A stretch of 64,000 nt of DNA. Source: Paenibacillus sp. GP183. Lineage in GTDB: Bacteria; Bacillota; Bacilli; Paenibacillales; NBRC-103111. The position numbers and the translations under genes are program-made. Every line of letters starts with the position of its first letter. Positions within the stretch are counted from its first letter, which is position 1. Positions 43,994-52,859 of this stretch are shown piece by piece. Location of the stretch: the NCBI RefSeq assembly GCF_900104695.1, contig NZ_FNSW01000001.1:4396001-4460000 (forward strand), written 5' to 3'. The notes beneath the pieces were generated by a model. It was not told the origin of the DNA. It did no database searches and saw nothing but the letters and a program-made list of their open reading frames with translations.

Positions 43994-44716
43994 ATGGATG
44001 GTTTTTTATTAGCGCATTTCCCGGTATCGTGCTCAACGGAAGCAGAATGTGAGGATTATTTGATTCAGCTCCGCTGGGCAGATGGTTTTCATTGCCCTCG
44101 CTGTGATCATGAGTTTTTTTATAAAATTGAAATTCGTAAAGTCTATGAATGCCGGGAATGTCGGACTCAAGTTTCTGTTACAGCAGGAACAGTTATGCAT
44201 AGGTCCAAATTATCATTATTAATGTGGTTTCGAGTGATCCATTTATTGGTTAGCGATGATAAAGAAAGGACTGCCTCATCCCTTACTGATCAACTTGGAA
44301 TTAACTATCGAACAGCTCGATTGATGCTTAATAAATTAAAATGGGCGCTTGATACAAAAGTGAAATTCTCTGCAAGCAGGAGGGAGAAGGAAAAGGAGAA
44401 GGAGAAGGTAAAGGAAAAGAAAAAGGAAAAGCTCGAGTTGATGCAAGAGGATATAAAGTTGTCTGAGAAAGATGGTAAACATGTGGTGGAGAAAGAAGTT
44501 ACTCAGGCATCGGAGTGGGCTAAGCTCATCCATAAGCTAAATGAAACATGCACTGCTATCCAAAAGGAAAAGCAGCGCATGAATAAGATGAGTCGAGCAC
44601 CGTATGCTGCGCTAGGATCAAAGGGAAATTCACCTTCTGAATTGGTAACGCATTGGATGAGAGCCTTTCTGTCGATTTCCCTTTATCCGAGCTTGATGAG
44701 GTATTGGTTAAATTAA
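43994..44716 (+). CDS. IS1595-type zinc-ribbon protein without DDE domain
   Basis: 240 aa. The N-terminus matches the transposase zinc-ribbon of IS1595/ISXO2 elements: LRWADGFHCPRCDHEFFYKI then YECRECRTQVSVTAGTVMHRSKLSLLMWF. A helix-turn-helix-like TASSLTDQLGINYRTARLML follows. Where the DDE catalytic domain should start, there is a Lys/Glu-rich stretch (about 130-185) and an unrelated tail. The gene is intact with a GGAG site before ATG 43994, so it may be a domesticated DNA-binding protein rather than debris. No terminal inverted repeats are seen directly around it. Confidence 0.75.
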   Translation: MDGFLLAHFPVSCSTEAECEDYLIQLRWADGFHCPRCDHEFFYKIEIRKVYECRECRTQVSVTAGTVMHRSKLSLLMWFRVIHLLVSDDKERTASSLTDQLGINYRTARLMLNKLKWALDTKVKFSASRREKEKEKEKVKEKKKEKLELMQEDIKLSEKDGKHVVEKEVTQASEWAKLIHKLNETCTAIQKEKQRMNKMSRAPYAALGSKGNSPSELVTHWMRAFLSISLYPSLMRYWLN

Positions 44717-44762
44717 TGGAATGGGCCTTGAGTTGTTTCATTGATTGGGTTTGGTTGTCTTG

Positions 44763-44795
44763 AGTTCAGTTAAGTTCAGTTAAGTTAAGTTCAGT
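44763..44795 (+). repeat. 10-bp tandem repeats (AGTTCAGTTA)
   Basis: AGTTCAGTTA occurs twice in full, then partial units AGTTA and AGTTCAGT, between two genes. Confidence 0.75.
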
Positions 44796-44796
44796 G

Positions 44797-45609
44797 TTAG
44801 CTCAAGTTAGCATGTTTGTTAAGGACAAATTTTTCAATAACATGTTTGACGCCTTCTTCGTTATTGGACAATGTCACATAATCCGCAATTTCTTTTAATT
44901 CCTGAATGGCGTTGCCCATGGCGACACCTAATCCGGCGACTTCGAGCATTTCGCGGTCATTCCAGGAATCTCCGATAGCAATGACTTGATCCATTGTGCA
45001 CCCGAAATGATCAGCCAAGAATGATAAGGCTGCGCCTTTGTTGCCTTCCAAATGTAAAAACTCCAAGAAATGCGCTTTGGATTTGGTGATATGCAACTGA
45101 CCTTTTAATACTTCCCGGAGTTCGACTGCGACGCGGTCCAAGAGTTCCGGTTCATCTATGATCAGCATTTTGGTTTGCGGCTTTTGAACGAGCTCATTGA
45201 AATTTTCAGTCACCTGGTAAGTGATGTTGGACAAACGGGCATATTCTCTGACTTTTTCATTATCTTCTTTTACATATAAGGTTTCCTCAAAATAAAGCTG
45301 AAGGTGCAAGCCATGCTTCTCGCAATACTCATAGATATAGCTTGCGGCACTGGATGGGACTGATCTTTCATAGATGACACGGCCATCGATCAGGTTTTTG
45401 ATTAATGAGCCTTGATACGTGATAATGGGCACATTCAATCCGATTTTTGCTGCAATTTTTTGTGCGGATACGAAGCTTCTGCCTGTAGCAAAGGTCACCT
45501 TTACTCCCTGTGAAATCGCACTTTTTATTGCTTCAATCGTACCCGGCGAGATGTGCAGATTATCATCAAGCAAAGTATCATCCAAGTCAATTGCAATCAG
45601 TTTGTACAT
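44797..45609 (-). CDS. Cof-type HAD-IIB family phosphatase
   Basis: 270 aa. The HAD core is evident: AIDLDDTLLDD (nucleophile and acid Asp), ATGRSF (motif II), Lys in LEGNKGAAL, and GDSWNDREML (motif IV). Residues about 85-190 form the C2 cap of sugar/cofactor phosphatases such as YkrA and YidA. The substrate is unknown. Start chosen at ATG 45609 after GGAG; an ATG three codons upstream is weaker. Confidence 0.9.
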   Translation of the reverse strand: MYKLIAIDLDDTLLDDNLHISPGTIEAIKSAISQGVKVTFATGRSFVSAQKIAAKIGLNVPIITYQGSLIKNLIDGRVIYERSVPSSAASYIYEYCEKHGLHLQLYFEETLYVKEDNEKVREYARLSNITYQVTENFNELVQKPQTKMLIIDEPELLDRVAVELREVLKGQLHITKSKAHFLEFLHLEGNKGAALSFLADHFGCTMDQVIAIGDSWNDREMLEVAGLGVAMGNAIQELKEIADYVTLSNNEEGVKHVIEKFVLNKHANLS

Positions 45610-45673
45610 AGTATCCATTCTCCAATCGATTGTTTTTCTTTAATTTTCCTTGTGTGCTGGATTTGCCTGATGT

Positions 45674-46153
45674 TTAAGAGCTTGCGGATTTTTGATTGCT
45701 TGTCTCTAATTCCGAGGTACAGAATTTACAGCGGGTCGCTTTGATCGGAATCTCGGATAAGCAATGCGGACATTCTTTGGTGACGGGGTCCTTGGACTCA
45801 GATTCCTTCTCATTGGACTCGCTCTTTTTTCTGAACTTGGACAGTTGTCGGATGACCAGGAAAATAACAAAGGAAATGATCAAAAAGTCCAAAAAGTTGG
45901 AGATGAATTGCCCATAATTCAGCGTAGGTGCTTTAGCTTGAATCGCTGCATCTAAATTTATATACGATTCTCCATTAAGCGATATAAACAGATCATTAAA
46001 TCTAACTTTTCCCAGAATCAGCCCGATAAGCGGCATGACCAAATCATTCACGATGGAAGTCACGACTTTACCAAATGCTGCTCCGATAATTACCCCAACG
46101 GCAAGGTCTACCATGTTTCCCTTAAATGCAAATTCTTTAAATTCCTTAAGCAT
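45674..46153 (-). CDS. mscL: Large-conductance mechanosensitive channel with C-terminal zinc ribbon
   Basis: 159 aa. The channel part (about 1-110) opens [27 protein letters not shown], with the second helix [18 protein letters not shown]. After a charged linker it ends with a CPHC ... CKFC zinc ribbon (about 128-150), an extension seen in some Bacillota and absent from the Escherichia coli protein. AAGGAGG sets ATG 46153. It releases solutes on osmotic downshock; the zinc domain may bind a partner. Confidence 0.93.
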   Translation of the reverse strand: MLKEFKEFAFKGNMVDLAVGVIIGAAFGKVVTSIVNDLVMPLIGLILGKVRFNDLFISLNGESYINLDAAIQAKAPTLNYGQFISNFLDFLIISFVIFLVIRQLSKFRKKSESNEKESESKDPVTKECPHCLSEIPIKATRCKFCTSELETSNQKSASS

Positions 46154-46298
46154 GTGATACCTCCTTTGCAACCATTTTAGCCATTTTTATCATAACTTCC
46201 AACTTTATTATAAATCGTATTTTATCATGAATAGCAGTTGTCGTATTTTAAAAAAAATAAGATTATGATAGATTTATAATAAGGCTAAAAGGATTGAG

Positions 46299-48970
46299 AT
46301 GGAAGGCTGTGGTGACATGAATCCTGCAGAAATCGATGAGCATTCCATTTTTGACCATGTGTACAAATTTGTTCCGATAGGCATTGCGATCGTTTCTCTC
46401 GAGGGAGCATGGTTGAAAGTGAATCCAGCTTTATGCAACATTTTGGGGTATTCCAAGGAGGAGCTTGTACAGCTTACCTTTCAAGAACTCACTCATCCAG
46501 ATGATTTGGATCTAAATAATAGCACAGTCAATCAATTAATTACCGGAGAGGCGTCTTCCTATGAATTGGAAAAGCGCTATATCCAAAAAAATGGGAACGT
46601 CAAATGGGCTTCCTTGCATATTTCTTTGGTTCGAGATGAAATAGATGAAACCCCTCAGTATTTTATCACTCATATCATCGATATATCGAAAAAAAAGGCA
46701 GCTGAGCAAAAGCTGCTGGAAACGGAAAGGCTGTATCAGCTTATTTCCGAGAACGCACAGGATATCATTTCATACAGTTCGCCTGATGGGATTTTGCAAT
46801 ATTGCTCCCCTTCGGTCTTTGACTTATTAGGCTATATGCCGGAAGAGATCGTAGGAAATACGAAGCTGATAGATTTTTTTCATCCGGAGGATTTGCGAGC
46901 AGTTCAAGCGACGTCCTTTGTGGATAATGATGTGTTTTCCACTCGCGTGCTCCACAAAAACGGAAATTACATTTGGTTTGAAACCAGCTACAAAGTCATA
47001 AGGGATGAACAGGGTGAAGTGCTTAATATTGTTGGGATTGGCCGCGATAGAACTGAGCGCAAACAAAATGAAGATAATCTGGCTGAAGCACAGCGGATCG
47101 CCATGCTTGGCAGCTGGGAGTGGGATATCCTTAACGAAAAAATTGTATTTTCGGATCAAATGTACAGGATCTACGATATAGATCCTCGTCAAAAGCTCTC
47201 AAAACCAAAAGAAGCATTAAATCTTGTGCACCCCAGCGATCAGCGGTGTGTGATGGATGCCATCAAAAAGGCTTTTCACGATGGATCGTGTAATTTGGAA
47301 TTCCGCCACTTGCAGCAGGACGGTACGGTTCAGTTTTTGAATATTCGCGGGGTCGTCCAATATAACGGGGATGGCAAACCCTCCAAAATGAATGGCACGG
47401 TTCAGGATATTACCGAAAGAAAAAATGTTGAACTTAAGCTGCAGGAAAGCATTCAACGCTATACTTCGCTAAAAGATTATAACCATGATGCTGTGATTTC
47501 TCTGGATTTGGAAGGGAACATCATAAACACGAATATGATGGCTGAGAAGCTTACTGGGTATACAGTCCAGGAGATGATTGGAACGAGCATTTCAAGAATC
47601 ATTGGGGGGCTGAACATTTGCACATGATTCTTACCAAACCCCAAGAGCATGTCGACACAGAAAAAAACATTAATACTGTTTACCACAGGGACGGCCATAC
47701 TGTTGAAGTTTTAACGACAATTGCTACGATTGTTATCAATAGTGAAATTACCGGTTATTATATCATCGCCAAAGATATTACAAAACAAAAAGAACTGCTG
47801 ATCGCCAAAGAAGCAGCCGAAAAAACCAACATAGCCAAAAGTGAGTTTTTGGCTATGATGAGTCATGAAATCCGCACGCCCATGAATGGGGTCATTGGCA
47901 TGACTGATCTCCTGATAGAATCTCCCGATCTGAACTCTGAGCAAAGAGAGTATATAGAAATCATTCGGAAAAGCGGATCTTCCCTGCTTGCCATCATAAA
48001 TGGTATTTTGGACTTTTCCAAAATTGAATCAGGCAGTACGGTGCTGCAGGAGGGTCCTTTGGATATCCGGCAATGCATTGCGGAAACGTTTGATATTTTA
48101 TCGTTTAAAGCCTATGAAAAGCAGTTGGATTTGATTTATTCCGTTAGCCCTGACATACCTGTTCAACTTAGGGGAGATTCCGATAGGTTAAAGCAGGTGT
48201 TACTGAATCTGATCGGAAATTCTATCAAATTCACGCAAACGGGCGGAGTCACCATTAAGGTGAACAAGCTTTCGCAAAAGGGACGCCATATCAAGCTGGA
48301 ATTTATCGTAAAGGATACGGGAATTGGCGTACCCAAGGAACATATCCATCAGTTATTCGAGCCCTTCTATCAGTTGGATCATTATATGACTCGTCAATAT
48401 GAAGGAACAGGTTTAGGCTTAGCCATTTGCAGAAGAATTGTTACCCTTATGGATGGAGAGATTTGGGTGGAGCATGCGGATGATGAAGGCCTGAAGGTTG
48501 TTTTTACTGCGATTTTTAAGAAAGAAGATCAAGATCAAATGCAAGGCTCGGAACAAAGAGCATGGGGGGAGGCTGATCAAACAGCTCCCATGAAGCTGAA
48601 AATCCTGGTAGCCGAGGATAATGAAATCAATCAGTTTGTGATCTCAAAGATTTTGGAGAAACAGGGGCATACGGTGCGTATTGCTGTAAATGGAAATGAA
48701 GTTATCCAAATGGCGGCTTACGAAGATTTTGATATTATTTTCATGGATGTCCATATGCCTGATATGAACGGACTGGAAGCGACGGAAAGAATCAAATCCA
48801 ATTTGGCCCCCGAGAGATGCCCGATCATTATAGCCGTCACCGCCAATGCGTTGAATGGAGATCGGGAAAGGTGCCTGGAAGCCGGCATGGATGAGTACTT
48901 AAGCAAGCCGATTAAGAACGAAGCGGTATCTGAAATGATTAGAAAGTTTTTTCCAACACTTGGTCAATAA
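46299..48970 (+). pseudogene. Multi-PAS hybrid histidine kinase broken in a G6 tract
   Basis: Two frames form one protein of about 890 aa. Part 1 (46299-47627) has three complete PAS domains plus the start of a fourth, ending after EMIGTSISRIIGG. Part 2 resumes as AEHLHMILTKPQEH if one G is added to the GGGGGG run (47604-47609), completing PAS 4, then HisKA (MMSHEIRTPMNGV), HATPase (GTGLGLAIC) and a receiver (LVAEDNEINQ, FMDVHMPDMNG). The single-G deficit in a homopolymer could be a true mutation, phase variation or an assembly error. If real, the N-terminal product lacks the kinase. Confidence 0.85.
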
Positions 48971-49484
48971 TCAAAAGATGGTAGTTCACCCATTTCTTGC
49001 GGTTCCGAGCAAAAAGAAATTGAACCAGCACGATGCAGGAAAATGAAGCCATACTTGCCGCTATCCAAATCAGTGAAGAATGGAATAACTGTTGAACTAC
49101 TTCATTCCATTGAACAGTGAATGGATGGTTTGGCGGCAGATTCGTTGATCCGATTGCAACAACCAGTATGGGAAGTGACAGCTTCCAGAGCAAATCCAGT
49201 AAAACCTGGATAAACGATCCTAAGTTTTCTTGGGATTTTAGAATAATCCTATTTTCTATCAGTTCTTCCGAGCTTAAGCGGCTATATGCATAATAGTCTC
49301 TTTGAAAGTCTTTGTTTCTGACCCGCTTTTTGATAGGCGGAACGTTATTATCCCAATCCTTAAAATGCTTCCACAAGGGGCGTTCGAGGGTGTGGATCAT
49401 GGCAGAAGTGCGGATGAATTCATATAAACCATAAAGAACCACAGCCAAAAAAGCTATTGCCCCAATCAACCAATTTTCGCTCAT
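48939..49484 (-). CDS. Membrane protein of unknown function
   Basis: 181 aa with an N-terminal helix (about 5-25) and two further hydrophobic stretches (about 92-112 and 132-155). The loop RTSAMIHTLERPLWKHFKDWDNN is polar. Not recognised. Its end overlaps the 3' end of the convergent kinase by 32 bp. Start at ATG 49484 after GCGAGGTG; an earlier ATG pair at 49502/49499 lies before that site. Confidence 0.7.
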   Translation of the reverse strand: MSENWLIGAIAFLAVVLYGLYEFIRTSAMIHTLERPLWKHFKDWDNNVPPIKKRVRNKDFQRDYYAYSRLSSEELIENRIILKSQENLGSFIQVLLDLLWKLSLPILVVAIGSTNLPPNHPFTVQWNEVVQQLFHSSLIWIAASMASFSCIVLVQFLFARNRKKWVNYHLLIIDQVLEKTF

Positions 49485-49530
49485 TTCGGCACCTCGCATC
49501 AAGCAACGGCATCTTCTGTGATGACCGTTG

Positions 49531-49905
49531 TTATTGTTTCTTTTGACGATTTTTCTTGGCAGCCAATTGCCTGAACGTCTCCAGGCTTTCTTTCAAATGC
49601 TCGGCTTCTTCTTGGGTAAGCTCGTACTTCAGACCTTCAAGCGCCAGAAAATCTCTGGCCGGATCCACTGTATATGTACTCGTTGATCGGCTGCTTTTCC
49701 CTGCGATCAACCACTCTAAAGATACTTCGTATAAATCTGCTAACCGAATCAGCGTATGGGTGTCAGGTTCACGATCTCCTGATTCATATTTGGCCAGGGT
49801 GCTGTTATGGATATCCAGCAATTCGGCAATTTTGTTTTGTTTGAAATTTTTATTCTCCCGGCTGGACTTAAGCCTTTCGGAGAGAGCTTTGTTCATTTGA
49901 TTCAT
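49531..49905 (-). CDS. XRE-family transcriptional regulator
   Basis: 124 aa. A Cro/CI-type helix-turn-helix fills about 8-65 (NKIAELLDIHNSTLAKYESGDREPD), followed by LIRLADLYEVSLEWLIAG and a helical C-terminus (ELTQEEAEHLKESLE) for dimerisation. GAGGTG precedes the ATG. A repeated GTTGGCGT motif directly upstream is a likely autoregulatory operator. Targets elsewhere are unknown. Confidence 0.9.
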   Translation of the reverse strand: MNQMNKALSERLKSSRENKNFKQNKIAELLDIHNSTLAKYESGDREPDTHTLIRLADLYEVSLEWLIAGKSSRSTSTYTVDPARDFLALEGLKYELTQEEAEHLKESLETFRQLAAKKNRQKKQ

Positions 49906-49939
49906 GTTTGCAACACCTCACTACTCCAGTATAGCGTCA

Positions 49940-49968
49940 GTTGGCGTTTTGGAACTTTTTGTTGGCGT
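49940..49968. promoter_or_regulatory. Direct-repeat operator upstream of the XRE gene
   Basis: GTTGGCGT occurs at 49940-49947 and 49961-49968, exactly 21 bp apart (two helical turns), in the 67-bp gap before the XRE gene and over its probable promoter. Confidence 0.5.
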
Positions 49969-49972
49969 AATG

Positions 49973-50239
49973 TCAATTATAAAAAATCTCAAAATGATAA
50001 ATCGTATTTCGTGTCAGCACACGAAAATCGGTGCCGTCATGATCGATAGCCTGAACCTTGGTTGTTTTGAATGGAGCCTCTTGCGTCAAAGACGACAGAA
50101 TCATGGGAGACCCTACTTGTATTTCCATTAATTCCTGAAAGGTCTCACCCTGAATGCGGTCAAAATCAAAGCGTTCAGAACGATGCTTGGGCGTAATTCC
50201 ATCAATTTGATAAATTTGCAGCAATTTTAATCGTCTCAT
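49973..50239 (-). CDS. Small conserved-looking hypothetical protein
   Basis: 88 aa (MRRLKLLQIYQIDGITPKH ... HFEIFYN), soluble and probably beta-rich, with no membrane segment. CAGGGAGATATGGAG precedes the ATG, so translation is likely. It ends 67 bp before the XRE gene on the same strand, with the repeated operator in between. Not recognised. Confidence 0.6.
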   Translation of the reverse strand: MRRLKLLQIYQIDGITPKHRSERFDFDRIQGETFQELMEIQVGSPMILSSLTQEAPFKTTKVQAIDHDGTDFRVLTRNTIYHFEIFYN

Positions 50240-50385
50240 GCTCCATATCTCCCTGAATCAGGTTAACTCTGTCGCTTACATCATTATCGCCTTTTTCCTG
50301 AAATTTTCCAATAGCTCTGTACAACTTGTTGTACTGCTTTATAATAATGGAGAGAAATTCAATGGAAATCTAGGAGGAATCACCC

Positions 50386-50778
50386 ATGCCTGTTAAAAGA
50401 ATTGAACACGTCGGCGTTATGGTCGCCAATCTTGAGGCTTCCATCCGGTTTTATGAAGAAGTCATTGGTTTAAAGCTGAAAGGGACTTTGCTGCATACGA
50501 ATGAAGTGATCCGTTTGGCATTTCTAGGATTGGATGTTGAAGGCGAAACCGAGGTTGAATTGATTGAGGGTTACCAAGAAGGGCTGCCGCAGGAAGGGAA
50601 GGTTCATCATCTTGCTTTTGCCGTGGATGACATTGAAGCGGAATTTTCCAGAATTCAAGCTCTGGAGCTCAGCGGAATTGATCAGAACATTACAACATTG
50701 CCGAATGGAGCCCGATATTTCTTTTTTAATGGACTGGATATGGAACTCATTGAGTTTTTCCAATCGACGCGCAATTAA
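50386..50778 (+). CDS. VOC superfamily (glyoxalase-like) protein
   Basis: 130 aa with two beta-alpha-beta-beta-beta modules. Metal-site residues fit the VOC pattern: His in RIEHVGVMV, Glu in ETEVELIEGY, His in KVHHLAFAV and Glu in GLDMELIEFF. Members include glyoxalases and methylmalonyl-CoA epimerase-like enzymes; the substrate is unknown. TAGGAGG precedes the ATG. Stands alone before the tRNA operon. Confidence 0.88.
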   Translation: MPVKRIEHVGVMVANLEASIRFYEEVIGLKLKGTLLHTNEVIRLAFLGLDVEGETEVELIEGYQEGLPQEGKVHHLAFAVDDIEAEFSRIQALELSGIDQNITTLPNGARYFFFNGLDMELIEFFQSTRN

Positions 50779-50786
50779 GCCGGAAC

Positions 50787-50815
50787 TTGTATTTGTTCTT
50801 CATACATGGTAAAGT
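50787..50815 (+). promoter_or_regulatory. Probable promoter of the six-tRNA operon
   Basis: TTGTAT, 17-bp spacer, TAAAGT, about 54 bp upstream of tRNA-fMet. Acceptable but not consensus. Confidence 0.4.
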
Positions 50816-50868
50816 AAGTTTCGTTGCTCATGACGGAAATCGACTTGAGCCATGAGTCAGCTTACTGA

Positions 50869-50949
<81 letters not shown>

Positions 50950-50958
50950 TACCAGTGT

Positions 50959-51035
50959 GGAGCCGTGGTGTAGAGGCCTAACATGCCTGCCTGTCACGCA
51001 GGAGACCGCGGGTTCGAATCCCGTCGGCTCCGCCA
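50959..51035 (+). tRNA. tRNA-Asp (GUC)
   Basis: 77 nt with CCA. Acceptor GGAGCCG/CGGCTCC, anticodon loop CTGTCAC. Confidence 0.95.
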
Positions 51036-51049
51036 TTATTTTGCATCAT

Positions 51050-51125
51050 GAGGCATTAGCTCAGCCGGTAGAGCACCTGACTTTTAATCAGGGTGTCGTA
51101 GGTTCGAATCCTACATGCCTCACCA
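51050..51125 (+). tRNA. tRNA-Lys (UUU)
   Basis: 76 nt with CCA. Acceptor GAGGCAT/ATGCCTC, anticodon loop CTTTTAA. Confidence 0.95.
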
Positions 51126-51143
51126 TTTGTTTATTTAATCCAT

Positions 51144-51223
51144 GCGCGTATGGCGGAATTGGCAGACGCACCAGACTTAGGATCTGGCGGGCAACCGTGG
51201 GGGTTCAAGTCCCTCTACGCGCA
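51144..51223 (+). tRNA. tRNA-Leu (UAG), no encoded CCA
   Basis: 80 nt with a long variable arm (GGCGGGCAACCGTGGG). Acceptor GCGCGTA/TACGCGC, anticodon loop CTTAGGA. Confidence 0.93.
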
Positions 51224-51229
51224 TCGTTT

Positions 51230-51301
51230 GCGGAAGTGGCTCAGTGGTAGAGCATCGCCTTGCCAAGGCGAGGGTCGCGGGTTCGAACCCCGTCTTCCGC
51301 T
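51230..51301 (+). tRNA. tRNA-Gly (GCC), no encoded CCA
   Basis: 72 nt. Acceptor GCGGAAG/CTTCCGC, anticodon loop TTGCCAA. Second tRNA-Gly of the window, with a different anticodon from that at 8910. Confidence 0.94.
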
Positions 51302-51306
51302 TTTGT

Positions 51307-51383
51307 GCGCCCTTAGCTCAGCTGGATAGAGCGTTTGACTACGAATCAAAAGGCCGGGAGTTCGAATCTCTCAGGGCGCGCCA
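51307..51383 (+). tRNA. tRNA-Arg (ACG)
   Basis: 77 nt with CCA. Acceptor GCGCCCT/AGGGCGC, anticodon loop CTACGAA (read as ICG after editing). Confidence 0.95.
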
Positions 51384-51430
51384 CATCAATCATAGATGTT
51401 TAAAATATATAAAAATCAATTGAACAGGCA

Positions 51431-51482
51431 AAAGACGAAGGAAAACAAGGGTTTATCGCCCTCACTCTTTCGCCTTTTTTTT
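51431..51482 (+). terminator. Terminator of the tRNA operon
   Basis: A bipartite stem (AAAGACGAAGG with CTTTCGCCTTT, inner AAGGG/CCCT) followed by T8. Confidence 0.65.
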
Positions 51483-51579
51483 CGTTATATCGCATGTTCT
51501 CTTCATTTGTAATTTATTTACACCGTAAAAGGGGTTGATCAATCAAACCAAACTATGGTAATCTAGCACAGAGAAAAAA

Positions 51580-51708
51580 TTGCCGAATCCACAAGCAGCA
51601 AAGGCTTGGGTACGGGGGATGCTTTATTGGGGTGAATGATCGTAATCCGCTAAGGAGAAGCGAACTAGGGAAATCCTCTTCCCGAACCCGTCAACTAACC
51701 TCGGAGGC
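51580..51708 (+). promoter_or_regulatory. Cyclic di-AMP (ydaO/yuaA) riboswitch
   Basis: Recognised by the conserved sequence blocks in order: TTGCCGAATCC, GGGTACGGGGGATGC, TTGGGGTGAAT, CTAGGGAAATCCTCTTCCCGAACCCGTCAACTAACCTCGGAGGC in broken segments. Normally an off-switch for cell-wall and potassium genes. It ends just before the AGGAGG of the hydrolase gene. Confidence 0.88.
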
Positions 51709-51725
51709 TCATAGGAGGCAGGTTA

Positions 51726-52604
51726 TTGAAGTCATTTGCTAAACGCATTGTTTTGTCATGCGCATTAGTTTGTGGAAGCTTAGCGGTAGCTGCAGCAGCT
51801 CCGACATATGCATCGGCTGCAAGCATCGTGAAAGTACAAATTAATGATGAACTGGTTCAGTTTCCCGACGCACAGCCATTTATCGACAGCAGCAGCAATC
51901 TCCAGGTTCCACTTCGTTTTCTATCCGAGAAGTTAGGGTATAAAGTCGATTGGAGCATGGAAGGCGATACGCAAGTTAACGTCAAGTTAACGAGCAATCA
52001 GAACTCGATTATGCTGTCGACCGGCGCCAGCCAAGTTATTGTGAATGGCGCGCCAAAGAGTTTGCAGGGCAGTGCGGCATTTGTAGAAGGCCGCGCTTTC
52101 GTACCTCTTCGTTTTATCTCCGAGACCTTTGGTTCGGAAATCAAATGGGATGCAAGCAACCAGGTAGCGATCATAAAAGCAGACGGCAAAGATCATAAGT
52201 CCGCTTATATCGCTCCACCACCGCCGCCGCCAGCACCACCAATTGTCATTCCAAGCATTACAGATCAGATTGCGCAAATTGCAAATGGTTACATCGGCGT
52301 TCCTTATGTTTGGGGTGGAACCACTCCCAAAGGCTTTGATTGTTCAGGTTTTGTTCAATATGTGTTTGCAAGCAAAGGAATTGATCTGCCAAGAACTTCT
52401 TCACAAATGTTCAGCAGAGGCACTGCCGTCAAAGAATTAAAAACAGGCGATTTGGTATTCTTCGCAAATGGCAGCATCAGTCACGTCGGTATCTATCTAG
52501 GCAATGGTAATTTCATCTCCGCAACCAACCATGGAGTTAAGGTTGAAACGCTATGGGGCGGATATTGGGGTGGAAGATACGTCGGTGCCAAACGAATTGT
52601 TTAA
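51726..52604 (+). CDS. Secreted NlpC/P60 peptidoglycan hydrolase with stalk domain
   Basis: 292 aa starting at TTG after AGGAGG. Signal peptide (about 1-32, ASA cleavage), a copper-amine-oxidase-like stalk domain (about 35-155, with two LRFLSE/LRFISE repeats), a PPPPPP linker, and NlpC/P60 (about 175-292). The catalytic Cys is in GFDCSGFVQYVF, the His in GSISHVGIYLG, and a following Asn. It cuts peptide stems in the cell wall outside the cell. The c-di-AMP riboswitch directly upstream ties it to wall or turgor homeostasis. Confidence 0.93.
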   Translation: MKSFAKRIVLSCALVCGSLAVAAAAPTYASAASIVKVQINDELVQFPDAQPFIDSSSNLQVPLRFLSEKLGYKVDWSMEGDTQVNVKLTSNQNSIMLSTGASQVIVNGAPKSLQGSAAFVEGRAFVPLRFISETFGSEIKWDASNQVAIIKADGKDHKSAYIAPPPPPPAPPIVIPSITDQIAQIANGYIGVPYVWGGTTPKGFDCSGFVQYVFASKGIDLPRTSSQMFSRGTAVKELKTGDLVFFANGSISHVGIYLGNGNFISATNHGVKVETLWGGYWGGRYVGAKRIV

Positions 52605-52659
52605 ATTCAATCATTAGGACTCATACTTAAATAACATTCGAGGATTCCCACTTACATAA

Positions 52660-52704
52660 CATTCGATTTCCGAGCAAACTCGCTTGGAGATCGAATGTTT
52701 TTTT
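52660..52704 (+). terminator. Terminator of the NlpC/P60 gene
   Basis: CATTCGAT-TTCC ... GGAGATCGAATG imperfect hairpin followed by seven T. The upstream bases carry two copies of ACTTAMATAACATTCGA 25 bp apart. Confidence 0.8.
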
Positions 52705-52707
52705 CAT

Positions 52708-52826
52708 ATGAGATAAACCTCTATCGAGGTCATTCGAAGATGAGCGACCGCGTTCAAAGGTAGGTTTATTCGCCAATAAGAAAGTCTATTTCGGAGATCC
52801 GAAATAGACTTTCTTATGTGGTAAAA
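52708..52826. repeat. Structured intergenic repeat, copy 1 (119 bp)
   Basis: Nearly identical to 60194-60316. ATAAACCT and AGGTTTAT enclose small stems (CCTC-TATC-GAGG), and the right end is a perfect hairpin (AAGAAAGTCTATTTCGG with its complement) that can end transcription on either strand. Confidence 0.85.
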
Positions 52827-52859
52827 TGGAATTACCCTTGTTACAAATTTTTGAAACAT

